A stretch of DNA of 44,257 nt from Pleurotus ostreatus/Saccharomyces cerevisiae fusant (GCA_024196135.1 JAMQCK010000177.1:1-44257), one strand, 5' to 3'. Counted from the first letter of the stretch, positions 31,346 to 42,150 are shown. The notes: generated from the letters alone by a model not told the origin. Program-made: numbers and translations.

Positions 31346-32537
31346 TCATTGACTTGCGCTCACCCCATTCAAGAACTCCGCAATATCCATCGCAAAAACA
31401 TCGTGCACCGCACTCGTCGGATGCAGCTGGTCCGTCCAGATCGAGCTGAACGGCTCTCGGACATCCCCCGGAGGGAGGTCAAAGATGTCCGGATCGTCGA
31501 GGATGCGGTCGAGCGTGCGCGCGCTGGAGAAGAGGAGGACGGTGGCGTCGGGGTGCGCGGTGGCGAACTGGCGGGCGTGCGCGAGGAGCATAGCGTTGTA
31601 GTCGTCGTAACGCTCGGATTTGTCCTTGTGAGAGATGGGTACTGGGTTAAGTCAGCGTCATTGAAGAGCCAAGCAACGGGGTGAGTAAAATAGAGAACCT
31701 ACCTGCAGGGCTTCTGTTGATGTGTGGCACGTCGATGAAGACGAAGTTGCGCGCGCCAGCCTGGTACAGATCGTCTTGGGCCGCGAAGAGTCGTTGGAAG
31801 GCCTCCTCGCGCGCTTCACGGGTCGACCGAAATCTGGAAGATGGAACTTAATCAGGTGGTTTGGCTGTCTTGACGATTCTCCTACTCACGCGCAATCGTT
31901 GATACCTACCCAGGTCACTGAAAGCGCAGAGGTAAGTCGCAACTCTGCAGAAGGGATATAACGAATGGGCCGAAATGATACTCACCGAAAAGCGCATTCG
32001 CCGACGTCCACACCTTTGCTGCGTCGCCACCCTGACCGGCGCCCTCGGCCGGCTGTGGCCTGTGCCACTCACCCAGCCTCGGCAAGAACTGATCCTCGAT
32101 TTGGGAGATCACATCCGGGATCGTCTTCCCTCCGCGTGCGTAGTCGTAGACCAGCAGAGGGTCCCGCTCGTACGCAGGGTCTTGTTCCTGCGCGTAGCCA
32201 GGGTAGTTCTCTTGGATGCTCGTTATGTCGCGATAGCGAGGCTCTGGAGCGTATGTGGTGATGAAGTGGCCGACCCAGTTGGGGCGGCCTCTCTGCCGAG
32301 CGCTGTCGTAGTCGGTGAAGCAGCCAGGGCCGGGGAAGGGCACGCCGAGGGGATGAGTGGCGGTGCGTGGGGTTTCTATGGGCGCGCCGACAGCGCTGTA
32401 TGAGTCGCCACTGTGATTAGCCACCGTGAGTATTATTGCAAGACCGGCAAAGAGGATGGCGCTTACAAGACCACAAGGCGCTTAATGGTTGCCAGCCCAT
32501 GCCAGGAGGGGCCGACTTGTATGACTTGGTTGGACAT
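31346..32537 (-). CDS. CE16/GDSL-type acetyl esterase, copy 2, intact
   Basis: Five exons (32467-32537, 31986-32410, 31890-31917, 31703-31833, 31346-31641) give 316 aa. SGNH hydrolase blocks are complete: FGDSYSAVG (nucleophile Ser in block I), TWVGINDCA (block III Asn), and TDQLHPTSAVH (Asp and His of block V). The order and the LHPT signature fit carbohydrate esterase family 16, which removes acetyl groups from hemicellulose-derived sugars. No signal peptide is seen at the chosen start (MSNQVIQVGPSWHG) or in the longer upstream frame, so this member may work inside the cell on imported acetylated sugars; that is inference. It is paralogous to the damaged copy at 27651, on the other side of the eIF4E-like gene and in the same orientation. 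Confidence 0.9.
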
Positions 32538-33265
32538 TTCTGCGGATATCGTTGCGTGCCACTCGAGCTCTTGGTTTATATGGGCGCCTACTGTCGAAGT
32601 TGAGAACAAGGTGTTGGCGTGACAAACGCCCATCTCACGTGCGAAGTTCAAATGCGTGCCACGTGCTACTCATGTTGCTTTTTGTCCTCTTGCTTCTTCG
32701 TTTGTCAATGAAGCAAACACCTGGTTTCTCGACCGGAACGAAAGGCTTTATCATGATTGCTTACGGTGGTGGTAGTGGCAAACGGCCTGTCGCCAGTCGG
32801 CGAAGTTACTCGCTGTTTCACCTTTCTTATTGTCCTCATCTCGCCGGTTTTGGAGCATCATTAGCCAGCAGACGGTTGAACTCCGTTTCGTATCTGCCGC
32901 CAATGCGCAATCTGTAGGCAAGGCTTGCTTACCTGGGAAGACCGCAGGTTGTATTCGAGTTCTACCAGCCACCTATCCCCGCGTCACACGAGGCGGGCAG
33001 CTGCCACGCCCGTATCAATTCGATCACCCAGCCTACTACATCACAGCAACCTCCAACGGTCTTCTCTGCGAAGCGCCATTCTAGGCTTAGCTTATACAGT
33101 GCACGGTCATGGGTTCCGCAGCCGTATTCATTCATTCGCGCGCGCACACCCTATTCGATGCCGTCCCTGACTCCACTATAAAGGCGGCACGCTTGCAGCC
33201 CGTCTCCGCTTCCCCCTCCCCGCCTTATCTCAGTTCAGTGCACTGGAGGCAAGCGCGCTGCAGCC
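32538..33265. other. divergent promoter region, esterase copy 2 / MFS transporter
   Basis: About 730 bp between two divergent start codons. A TATA box for the transporter sits at 33177. No coding sequence is supported. Confidence 0.55.
33177..33183 (+). promoter_or_regulatory. TATA box of the MFS transporter gene
   Basis: TATAAAG lies 89 bp before the ATG at 33266 and is followed by a C/T-rich leader, a standard layout for a regulated fungal gene. Confidence 0.65.
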
Positions 33266-35909
33266 ATGTCGGACACACGCGACCTGGAGAAGTCGGACCT
33301 GGACAAGCAGCCGCTCGGCAGCGTCGCGAGCAAGGAGGTGCAGGGAGACGAGCCCGATGACCTCGACATCCACGACCTGCACGTCAAGCGCGCCGGGCGC
33401 CTCGTCGTCGACCCCGAGTGCGTATGCATCCCTCCCCCCCTTCCCTTGCTATCGCCATGGCGTGCGGCGCTCCCGCGGTGCTCACTCATTCATTCCCACT
33501 CACAGGGAGGCCCGCGTCGAATTCGGCGACGTCTTCGCGAGCCGGCTGAAGACCACGGACGACGGGAAGACGATCCTGTGGCCGCAGCCGTACGACACGC
33601 CGGAGGACCCGCAGAACTGGAGCGCGCGAAGGAAGGCGCTGCAGCTGTTCATCGTCACGCTCGCCGCCATCGTGCCGGACTTTGACTCCGGGATCGGTAT
33701 GTGTGCCTTTCTTTGGGGTGGCGGGCGCGGCCCCGGGACGTAATACTCATCGGCGCGTGTGTAGGGATTGCGTCGCTGTTTGCGCTGGCGAGGGAGTACG
33801 ATACGACGACGGGGGTGATCAATAACTTGACGTCGAAGTGCGTACTCGGAGGCTCCCACATGCAAAATCCGAATGTCATGACCAACGTTCCTTCCGATTC
33901 GCAGCTGGAGCATCTTCTTGTTGGGACCCGGAGGTATCTTTGCCGTCATGCTGATGCGCCGCTATGGGCGGTTACCGGTGTTGTTTTGGTCTCAGGTGAG
34001 ATGACCTGAAATCCCCTTGTCTATCGCTGCTAAACATGCAGAGAATAGCTCCTCGCACTGGGCTTTTTGATAGGCTGCACGTTCGCCCCGAACTTGGCGA
34101 CCTTTGCGGGCATGCGCTGTCTCACCGCGTTTTTCGGGTACGTCCAATCTGTCTGCCGTCATCCATTCGTTAGCGAGCTGACCAACGCTCTTGAACTATA
34201 GGACTGCTCCGCAGGTCACGGTGAGTAGGCTTAACCTGCAGGTCTCGTGTAACGATGCGTCCGTTTCCTTCGCTGCTGTCCCGTCGGGCACCCGCTTCGT
34301 GGCACGCATTCACACCAGGATCCACGACCACGGGGTCGTGGTCACTCGCACTGCATACGTGTGCGCAGTCCTCAATAGCCGGCCGGACCGCGCGCAAGGG
34401 CTTTCTCATCCTGCTGAGCACGTCTCATGACATGGCGAACTATGCTTCTTATTCGCGGTCTCATGACCTCGTCCGCCCATTGCTATGTCTTTTTCTACTC
34501 GCATTTTGATTCGCATGAAGTGAAATCACTCATGCATAATTCTCCAGGGTCTCTACGTCGTCACGGACCTCTATCCCTTCCACTTGCAAGCTAGGATGGT
34601 ACGCCGAACCTTTTCAAGTGTATGCGCCGCAGAAACTTACTCACCTCCAGCTCAACATCTGGACCATGGGCTTCATCATCTCGCCCTTCCTCTCCCCCTT
34701 TGCCTTCGGCTTCCTCGTCGCGCGCGCATCATGGCGATGGGCATACGGTATCGGCGCCATGTACTCGGCGGTCGTGGTCGTGCTGATTTTGTTGTTAATG
34801 GAGGAGACGTGAGTCGACTAGTCATGCCCCTTCCGTACGCCCACTCAGCCCCCATCCACAGCCTGTACGACCGCGGCCTCAAGCCCGTCCCCCCACGCCC
34901 CACCACCGGCCTGCGCTACCGCGTGGAGACGTTGCTGGGCATCACGGGCGTGAAGATGGCGAAGTATAGGGATAGCTGGCTGGACGTTCTTTATGCGCCG
35001 TTCAACTTGGTGTGGCGGCCGCATTTGTTGCCGCTGTTGCTTTTTGAGGTGAGTAGATGGGAGAGGGTGCGTAGGTGGTGATGTTGATAAATATCTTACA
35101 GGGCGCGCTCTTCGGGTTCGGTATCGGAATTAATGTGACGAACGCGGTGTTCTTGGGTGAGCCTGCTCCGCTGGGCTTTGGCTTTGGCGAGTTTGGCATC
35201 GCGGGGATGTATGGGACGCCGATTGTGAGTTACTCATCTCCCTCGTCCTTCTTTTGATTGCTCAGCCCATCCCTCTCCCTTCACAGGTCGCCGTCATCCT
35301 CGGCGAGCTCCTCGGCCGCTACCTCAACGACTGGATCATGCGCACCTCCATCCGCCGCAACAACGGCGTCTTCGAGGCCGAGTCGCGCCTCTACGCCTGC
35401 TACCTCGCCACCGTCCTCTACGTCGTCGGCTTCGTCGTGCTCGGCGCGGCGCTGCAGGAGCACCTGTCCACGGGCGCGGTCGTCATGGGCTGGGGCATCG
35501 CGGAGGTGGGGATCATGGTGAACACGGTGGCGGTGTATGCGTATGCGAACGACGCGTTTCCGAAGCATCAGGGGGAGATTAGCGCGCTGATCAATCAGGC
35601 GAGGACGTTGGGAGGTGAGTGGGGGGAGAGGGAGTGGGGTAGGAGGAGGGGAGGAGGGGATGTGGGGCACGAGTGCTGATGGGGTTTGCTTGCAGGTTTT
35701 GCGGTCCCGTATTTCCAGGTTCCGTGGGCGGAGAAGCATGGGGCGCTACAGACGTTTGGGTGCGAGGCGGCCATTGTGGCGGGGCTTTTCCTGCTTGTTG
35801 TGCCGTATACGCAGTTGAAGGGCAGATCTTTGAGGGTGAGTATAGTCTTTACCAAGTCTGAGGGCTCTAGCACTGACAACGTGCACAGGAACGGTTCTCA
35901 CTGCATTGA
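33266..35909 (+). CDS. MFS drug:H+ antiporter-like transporter
   Basis: Thirteen exons (33266-33417, 33506-33696, 33765-33837, 33905-33995, 34049-34137, 34202-34220, 34548-34598, 34651-34808, 34862-35048, 35102-35224, 35287-35614, 35696-35835, 35889-35909) give 540 aa. A charged cytosolic N-terminus is followed by about 12 membrane helices in two groups split by a loop (YDRGLKPVPPRPTTGLRYRV). Useful marks are DPQNWSARRKALQ before helix 1, MRRYGRLPVL in the loop after helix 2, and the helix-5 region FGTAPQVTGLYVVTDLYP. This is the fungal DHA1-like layout for export of small organic compounds, but the substrate cannot be read from sequence. Exon 6 is only 19 bp and is followed by a 327-bp intron, the longest in the gene by far. 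Confidence 0.9.
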
Positions 35910-36549
35910 GACCCGCTGGTGGGATAGGCATTCTATTGAAGAACCTAAAGTTCGTTCAGCCATAGTATATTCATGACGATTCAGATGACATTCACGAGAA
36001 GCGGCTATGCATGGCTGAAGGTGTCCAGAACTGAAGTGAGACTGGCAAGGCGCATGAGAACTTGTTTGCATAATCGCTGCAATCCGAGCTTCGCAAGCAC
36101 TACCGGTGAAATGCAATCGATGACTTATCCTTCGTTTTACCTGCGGGCGTGTGATTTGATCTGGCCTGAAGATATGGAGGTATCCATGCAGCTACTGAAG
36201 GAATGGATTGGGGATGGTGTACTGTGGGCGTCTGCTTGAAGGGAGTGTAACTTGTGTGTGCTCTGTACCGTCTTATATGGGAGTGTGGGCAATAGAATGA
36301 AGTAGATGACTTGTTTCCCGTCCCCGTGTGACTCAGACACAGCTGCATACCATGCACGTATGGAGAAGACGCGTGGACCGGGCAGGGCCGGCGGGAAGAA
36401 CAATTGTCGGTGCCCGATTAGGGAACAATGCATTGATCGAAGTGATTTGTCACGCGTGCTTGTGACTGAAGACAATAAGCACTTGAGCGTGACGTGACGA
36501 CAATAGCGCGTCCATTTCCGGAACGGGCGTACAACGAGTTCGCGGACGT
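35910..36549. other. intergenic upstream of the Ser/Pro-rich gene
   Basis: 640 bp containing the transporter 3' UTR and upstream DNA of the next gene. ORFs here on both strands have no protein-like signal. Nothing else seen. Confidence 0.5.
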
Positions 36550-36556
36550 TATAAAG
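36550..36556 (+). promoter_or_regulatory. TATA box of the Ser/Pro-rich gene
   Basis: TATAAAG, 184 bp before the chosen ATG. A probable 51-bp intron in the 5' leader (36666-36716, GTGAGT..GCAG) would bring the spliced distance to about 130 bp. Its position shows that the longer frame starting at 36494 is not the real coding start. Confidence 0.55.
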
Positions 36557-36733
36557 TACGGGCAGGCCCGCTCTCCGTCTCCCTCGCTGCCCGCACCCAC
36601 CAGGCATCTCTTTGTTCTTCATAGACGCTCACGACTTACTTCTAACGACCACCACATGTCTATTTGTGAGTGTTCAAGTTTTCGAACATGTTCGACTTGG
36701 GCTGACCGGAATGCAGTATCTAACGCTGGCACC

Positions 36734-38758
36734 ATGGCTGCAATGCTCCGTCGCCAACCGCGCACACGTACGCGCAAGAGCCCTCAACTACACATCATTG
36801 AGGAAGAGTCCGAGAGCGAGCCGCGCTCGTCGACGTCCTCCGCACACTCCCCCTCCACCAGTCGCGTCGGCTCCCCCGTGTCGGGCGTGAAGGCCAGGCG
36901 CCGCAACGCCCGCATTAGCGCCTCCGACATCAAGATTGCGTCTACCATCCTCTCCGACCTCGACGGCGGCGCCGCGCCGTTGACGCCGACGCGCCCTGCA
37001 CCCAGCCCGCCCCCGAACCGCGACTCGGACGAATTCAGCATCATATTCACCGAGAAGGAGTTCGACTTCCCCCATCCCCCTCTTCCGACGCCCTCTGCAT
37101 ACGTGTATGGCAGTGACATGAGCTCCCCCTCATCCAGCAGCGGCTCGTCCGCGGTCCCCGGCACGCCTACGACCTCCGACGACGAGTTCGCAACCACCCA
37201 GCCCCTGCACATTGCCAAGAAGACGCGCGCTGAGCACTCAGACTCTTCGTCAGACAGCGACAGCGACCTGGAGGAGGACTACGCGTGGTACTCGCGCGAG
37301 CTCGCCGGCGTCGTCGACATGCAGCCGCAGCTCGCGCGCCGCCCCACGATCACGGGGACGCGTCCGCGGCCCGAGTCGATCTACGTCGCCGCGACCTCCT
37401 CGACTCGCGTTCTGCCCTGCCATATGCCGTCGCCCCAGCTCGACCCGGCGTGCCCGCGGCGCACGTTCGTCATCCCGAAGCGCCCGCCGCCTCCGCCGCC
37501 TGTTGAGCGTACGCCCCCGCGTGAGAGTAGGGTTCCGGAGGACCTGGTGGACGACTTGCTCGAAGAGTACTTCCAGTCGCCGACTAGCTCGCCCTCGCAG
37601 TCGGACTTCTCGGAAGAGAGTCTGCTGGAGGACATACCCTTCTTCCTGGAGGATGAGGAGCAGGAAGAGGAGGACACGGACGCGCCGATCCAGCTGCCGC
37701 TGTGCCTCCCCACCAGCCCCTTCGCGGTCGACTTCGAGTTCGACGAGGGCCACATGCCATTCACGCTCGAAGAGCGCCGTGCCTCGATCCATGAGCCTGC
37801 GATTCAGGAAGAGCTTGAGGAGGAAGAGGACTGCAATGCGGACTCGGAGTCTCGCATCCTGCGCTCCCGGTGGTCGTCCTCGACGCTCGACTCGGCGTAC
37901 TCGGCGGGCGCTACGTCTCCGAAGGCGCGCCTGATGAAGATTTGGAACAGGCATACGTCGGGGTCGACGGCGAAGTCTTCTTCGTCGCCGCCTAAGTCTC
38001 CGCGCAAGTCGTCGACGCCGCCTTCTAAGGTCTCGACGTCGCCGTCCAAGTCCTCGACATCGCCCTCCAAAGTCTCCTCCCCGCCCAAGTCCCCGAAGTA
38101 CAAGACGACGAAGCACGCGCACTCGCGCTCCGTGTCATCCTACCTCGCCTCCCCGCGCTCGCCGTACTTCAAGTTCAGGCCGGAGGAGGTGGCGGTGGTG
38201 GATTATGCGAATGCGCTGCCCAGTGCGACTTCGACCGACTTTCCGCCCTCCGCATCGTCGTCGGTGTTCCCGCACTCGTCGGCTTCGTCCGCGTTCCCGC
38301 CCTCCGCATCCTCGTCGGTGTTCCCGCACCTCCCGTCGCGCTTCCCGATTCCCGCAGAGCCGCCGTTGCCGTCGCCGCGTCCTTCGCGTCACCATCGGGC
38401 GCAGTCCGCGAGCACGCCGCCCGCGCTGGTGGCCTCGGGTCATCGCTCGCGGTCGCCTTCGTCGCCCTTGTTCGGTCTTCACCCTCCCTCGTCGTCCGCG
38501 TTCAGCCCGTCGTCGTCCGCGTTCGGCCCCTCGTCGCCCGCGTACGGCCTGCGCTCGCCCTCATCGCCAGCATTCAGCCCGTCGTCGCCCGCATTCGGCC
38601 ACCACGGGCGCCGCTCGCCGCACTCGAGCACGCCGCCCGCGGTTGTGTGTCGCTCGCCCAGCCGGCAAAGCTGCGAGTCGACGGACAGCAATGATACGTC
38701 GGCGAGCTCGGGGTTGAGGCGGAAGCCGATTCCGGTGGAGATGTTCTTGAGGGCGTAG
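36734..38758 (+). CDS. large disordered Ser/Pro-rich protein, function unknown
   Basis: A single exon encodes 674 aa from ATG 36734 (ACC ATG G context, just after a predicted leader intron). No folded domain is recognisable. Features: an Arg-rich start (RRQPRTRTRK); Glu/Asp-rich patches (SDSDSDLEEDY, EELEEEEDC); a proline run (KRPPPPPPVERTPP) that could bind SH3 or WW domains; an SP/KSP block around residues 415-460 (SPPKSP, TPPSKVSTSPSK) typical of CDK or MAPK targets; and repeats of FGPSSPAYG and SSVFPHSS type near the end. The last residues KPIPVEMFLRA look more conserved in character than the rest. Probably a phosphorylated regulatory or polarity protein; this is inference. Codon usage is strongly GC-biased like its neighbours. 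Confidence 0.75.
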   Translation: MAAMLRRQPRTRTRKSPQLHIIEEESESEPRSSTSSAHSPSTSRVGSPVSGVKARRRNARISASDIKIASTILSDLDGGAAPLTPTRPAPSPPPNRDSDEFSIIFTEKEFDFPHPPLPTPSAYVYGSDMSSPSSSSGSSAVPGTPTTSDDEFATTQPLHIAKKTRAEHSDSSSDSDSDLEEDYAWYSRELAGVVDMQPQLARRPTITGTRPRPESIYVAATSSTRVLPCHMPSPQLDPACPRRTFVIPKRPPPPPPVERTPPRESRVPEDLVDDLLEEYFQSPTSSPSQSDFSEESLLEDIPFFLEDEEQEEEDTDAPIQLPLCLPTSPFAVDFEFDEGHMPFTLEERRASIHEPAIQEELEEEEDCNADSESRILRSRWSSSTLDSAYSAGATSPKARLMKIWNRHTSGSTAKSSSSPPKSPRKSSTPPSKVSTSPSKSSTSPSKVSSPPKSPKYKTTKHAHSRSVSSYLASPRSPYFKFRPEEVAVVDYANALPSATSTDFPPSASSSVFPHSSASSAFPPSASSSVFPHLPSRFPIPAEPPLPSPRPSRHHRAQSASTPPALVASGHRSRSPSSPLFGLHPPSSSAFSPSSSAFGPSSPAYGLRSPSSPAFSPSSPAFGHHGRRSPHSSTPPAVVCRSPSRQSCESTDSNDTSASSGLRRKPIPVEMFLRA

Positions 38759-38805
38759 GTGCGAGTGGAGGGCGTAGGTGCGAGGCGAGGGCGTAGGCGT
38801 CGAGG
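38749..38805 (+). repeat. three 19-bp tandem repeats across a stop codon
   Basis: Three adjacent 19-bp units of GAGGGCGTAGGTGCGAGTG type start in the last three codons of the Ser/Pro-rich gene. The first unit contains the TAG stop (38756-38758). Units two and three repeat the same bases downstream in the 3' UTR. Confidence 0.9.
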
Positions 38806-39909
38806 TGAAGGGTACAACCGCCCTCCACCTAGAGTGCCACCGTCCTCCACCTACTCCTCCACCACACAACGACAACAGCATGGACTTTCTTCTCTTTTTC
38901 TTCCTCCTTTCTCTCTTCTCAATGCCTCGGTCATTACCCTTTCTCGTGCACTGGTTATTTGCATCTCATCCATCTATCATGGTTTCCCTCTTCATCCTGA
39001 TTTCTCCCTTCATCCTGGTTTTTCCTTCTCACCTCTATCCACTTCATGCACTGGTTTCTTGCATTACTCATTTACGACCTCTCTCCACCATTGTAGCCGT
39101 ACCTCCACAGCCTTACTGCTGTCATGACCGCCCTGACGGGGCAACGCATACCATTTTCTCGACGTGCTTCATCTACTGTTCTCTGCATCTCACGAGCTAC
39201 TGCGCACCCTTTACCGCACCTACTGTGTGCTCTCTCGCACTCACTGTGCGCTATCTCTCGCACTCACCGTGCACCATCTCTCGCACTCACCGTGCATCTA
39301 GTGTATATTCTTCCTAGTACTCGCTCGCCTCTTTCGGCGGCTTGCTTCACGACCCCCTTACGCCTAGTTGCGACTTTAGCTAAGTTATGCAATTGCAATG
39401 CATTTCGTTCTGTGCGAATTGGTGTGGGATGGATGTGATAAAGTCTAAGGATTGGAGAAGCAGGGAAGGAGCAGGAAAGCAGGGAGTGACCTTGGACTTG
39501 CAGCGATGGAAATTGGACGAGTTCTTCCGAATGAGGACGAGACGTAGCTGTCAACAAGGGGAACGGTGAGCAGAGGACTTCCTCGTATTCTGTAGGCATT
39601 CTTCCAGCGTACGCCATGTCAATCCGAGATTGTCATCCCTTGTCAGTGGATTGGACTTCTTCAGAGTCCTTACAAGCGACTCATCCCAAGGCCTTCTCAT
39701 GTCAAGGACGAGACAGCATCTGTGTCTTCAAGGAATACTTGCAGACGCGTTGGAGTGTGAAAGGGGGTTGGATCCAGATGCTGCTCTAGCATTATGGCGT
39801 AAGGTGTAGGAAGAGAGTGTAAGTAGCCAGACGTCCTAAGCAGTCTACGAACTGTCAGTTAGTGTGTAAAAGAAGTAATGGATGGAACGCACCATGCCAG
39901 ACAAGTCAA
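38806..39909. other. intergenic, no gene seen; C/T-rich with a short repeat
   Basis: About 1.1 kb between convergent genes. The left part is strongly pyrimidine-rich, which produces long hydrophobic ORFs with no protein-like signal. At about 39228-39300 a roughly 23-bp unit (CTCTCGCACTCACCGTGC...) is repeated three times. The right part has no recognisable feature. Confidence 0.6.
39228..39300 (+). repeat. about 23-bp tandem repeat in intergenic DNA
   Basis: Three copies of a unit containing CTCTCGCACTCAC(C/T)GTGC follow one another, with one or two base differences. Confidence 0.8.
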
Positions 39910-40377
39910 CTACCCTGCCCTTGCTACAACCTCCCCGCCCAGTTTTAGCTGCAACGCCTCGCGCGCCTCCAACCACTCATTCTCCCTATTATTCGTGTGC
40001 ACAATCGCAATTTCCCCCATTCCCAACGGCGAGATCTTCTGCGCGCGCCGCCCGCTGCACAGCAGCCTGATCTCCGCGGGCTCCATCACGACGCGCTTGC
40101 TCGGCTTGCTCACGAGGCCCATGTGTCGCAGCACCGGGCGGTCCTCGCGGTACTTGAGGTCGGCCCATATGCGGCGGCGCGCGTCGCTGCCGGCTTCGTG
40201 GAAGGCGAGCGGGTCGGGCCCGTCGACGGTGCCGCGGGTGAGGTTGGAGATGAAGCCGGCGCGGAGGAGGATGGTGAGGATGCCGAGGTTCTGGGAGGAG
40301 TGGTTCACGGCGACCTTGGCGTGGCGCGCGCGGAAGGCGTTCTGGATGTGCGAGCAGACGTCGTGGGGGAGGACCAT
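39910..40377 (-). CDS. MRPS8: mitochondrial small-subunit ribosomal protein uS8m
   Basis: One exon, 155 aa, starting at MVLPHDVCSHIQNAFRARH. The S8 signature is clear: ILTILLRAGFISNLTRG in the N-terminal half, RRIWADLKYREDRPVL in the middle, LVSKPSKRVV, and the C-terminal CSGRRAQKISPLGMGEIAIV followed by LGGEVVARAG. It binds 12S/15S rRNA in the central domain of the mitochondrial small subunit. The in-frame sequence upstream of this Met has no other ATG. It looks like a 61-bp leader intron (about 40384-40444, GTGAGT..CCAG on the minus strand) ending just before the start. No cleavable mitochondrial presequence is obvious, as in yeast Mrps8. Confidence 0.92.
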   Translation of the reverse strand: MVLPHDVCSHIQNAFRARHAKVAVNHSSQNLGILTILLRAGFISNLTRGTVDGPDPLAFHEAGSDARRRIWADLKYREDRPVLRHMGLVSKPSKRVVMEPAEIRLLCSGRRAQKISPLGMGEIAIVHTNNRENEWLEAREALQLKLGGEVVARAG

Positions 40378-40444
40378 GGTGGACTGGTCAAAGGTGAGGG
40401 ATGGGAAGTCAGAGGAGGGCTTGGACTTGGCTACTGTCACTCAC

Positions 40445-41145
40445 CCGCGGCGCGCCTCAGCAGTGACCGGAATGTCGAGAAGAAAATGGCCCGGGCCGTC
40501 AGCGCCGCTAGGCGTGACGTTGTTTAAGCACGTGCTCTTGTCACATGCGTGACTCCCATTGTTCGACTTCTTTAACTCTGTCTCTTCTCTTTCTGCCGCG
40601 CGCCTGCCGCTCCTAGGCTTGTTCGAACCTCAAGCTGAACACAAACAACTTAGAGTGAATTTGAGCCGCCCTGATTGACCCCTACGCGCTTTCGACTCGT
40701 CATAACGGGTTCATGCATTGCGTAGTAGCAGGCCAACTCTGTCGCTTGCAGAAGGCTTCCGAACAAGTTTGCCGAGCCTCTTATACACACTCTCCCTAGC
40801 AAGAACTCTGTCTGCACCTCTTCGTCGTCTACCGCAAAAGCTGAACTTTGGGTCATCCCCTATCCGAAACTTCGGTCCCGAGATCAGGTGGGAAGGCTCT
40901 CTCAGAACAGTCGCACCCACGACCATCCGAGAAGCTCTCAAGGCAAATACTTGACCACTCCTACTTCATCCCGGCTACTCTCTGCTCCTCTACACCAACT
41001 TCTAGTCGCACGATGGAAGAAGGGTGGCCAACTTCCGTTTCTGGATATCTTGTAGATCAACTGACCTGAACGGGGTAGCGTTCAAAAGGACTGGTGCACG
41101 CAGGTTTTCGTTGCACCTCCGACGCCCTCAACAAACACCACGTCG
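40445..41145. other. divergent upstream region, uS8m / C2H2 copy 2
   Basis: About 700 bp between two divergent genes. It should contain the uS8m first (non-coding) exon and the promoter of the zinc-finger gene. Short ORFs are present but none is protein-like. No TATA box stands out. Confidence 0.5.
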
Positions 41146-42150
41146 ATGAAGAGACAGGTAGACACGACAAGGCGGGATCCTGGTGGACCGTCGACCGTTA
41201 CACAGCGCCTGCGGCCTACGAACTCTGTGGCACAAGCACATGACGCGGTGGAAGGAGCGGACGCCATTACAGTAGGCCCATATACCCACGCAGTCACTCA
41301 AATCGTCGAGGGATCATCCTCGAGCGCGAGCTCTACTCGACGCAAGGGACCGCCGCACATATGCGAGGTCTGCGATAAGCATTTCTCAAGGTGAGGCCTT
41401 TCTCTTTCTCTTTCAATCACTCCTGACTGACTCGCCTCTTTAACAGACCCAGCATGCTCTCGACGCACATGAATATACACACGGGTGCAATGCGTGCGTC
41501 CTGTCCCCGTCCACATCCGTTCCTTTCTTCCCTTCTCCCAGCCGCGCTTTCCCCCTACCCTACCCTCCCTCCTCCATTCTTACCACCGCTCACTAATCTT
41601 CTTTCCCCCAGCCTATCCCTGCAAATACCCCGACTGCCCCGCCCGCTTCAACGCCCGCTCGAACGCGATGCGCCACCGCTTCCGCCACGGCACGGCCTTT
41701 GCGGATTGGCAGGCGGAGGCGGAGGCGGGCGAGAGGGAGGGAGAGGTGTGGGTGGGTGGGGAGGGTGAGTTTGTTTGGGTCTCTTTTTCGCTGTGTGTGG
41801 TCTCTTTTTTCGTTGTTTCGGTTTCTTTCTCGTTGTGTGCCAAGAGAGTCGTTAAGGACGGGATTCAACGGGATATCGGTGTTGACTCAAGGGGCGATTG
41901 TTAACGTTGTTGACTCGAGGAGAGATTGGTGTTGACTCTGGATGCAGGCGCAGAACCCTTGAAGCCGCCAAAGAGGCGACCGAAAAAGATGATATTTGTG
42001 GCAGCGGCCCGGGAGGTAGGACCGGCGCCGCCACTTAACAGTGTTCCGCAAGCGAATGGAAAGGGCAGGGCGAGGAGGGGGAGGCATGCGGGCTCGGAGG
42101 TGCGCTGGCTGCCGGTGAACCAGGTGTCGAGGGGGAAGGATCGGGGGTAG
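41146..42150 (+). CDS. small C2H2 zinc-finger protein (copy 2)
   Basis: Four exons (41146-41390, 41447-41493, 41612-41764, 41948-42150) give 215 aa. Two C2H2 fingers: HICEVCDKHFSRPSMLSTHMNIH, split by an intron after FSR, and PCKYPDCPARFNARSNAMRHRFRH, joined by TGAMPY. The tail is basic (KPPKRRPKK, GKGRARRGRH) and could serve in nuclear import or DNA binding. Finger sequences, both intron positions and phases, and the 47-bp middle exon match the gene at 14177, so the two are paralogues. The last intron (41765-41947, 183 bp) is long, with a T-rich first half and three TGTTGACTC copies. An additional upstream exon cannot be ruled out. Confidence 0.82.

Noticed and set aside
34255..34509. 84-codon ORF inside an MFS intron
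   Set aside because: It interrupts the conserved join TAPQVT to GLYVVTDLYP and has no family resemblance.
36494..36733. N-terminal extension of the Ser/Pro-rich protein to a start at 36494
   Set aside because: A TATA box at 36550 and a likely leader intron at 36666-36716 lie inside it, so this part is promoter and 5' UTR.
38778..39317. 179-codon hydrophobic ORF that looks like a membrane protein
   Set aside because: It is made by C/T-rich intergenic DNA; there is no helix pattern with charged loops, and it overlaps the 3' UTR and a tandem repeat.
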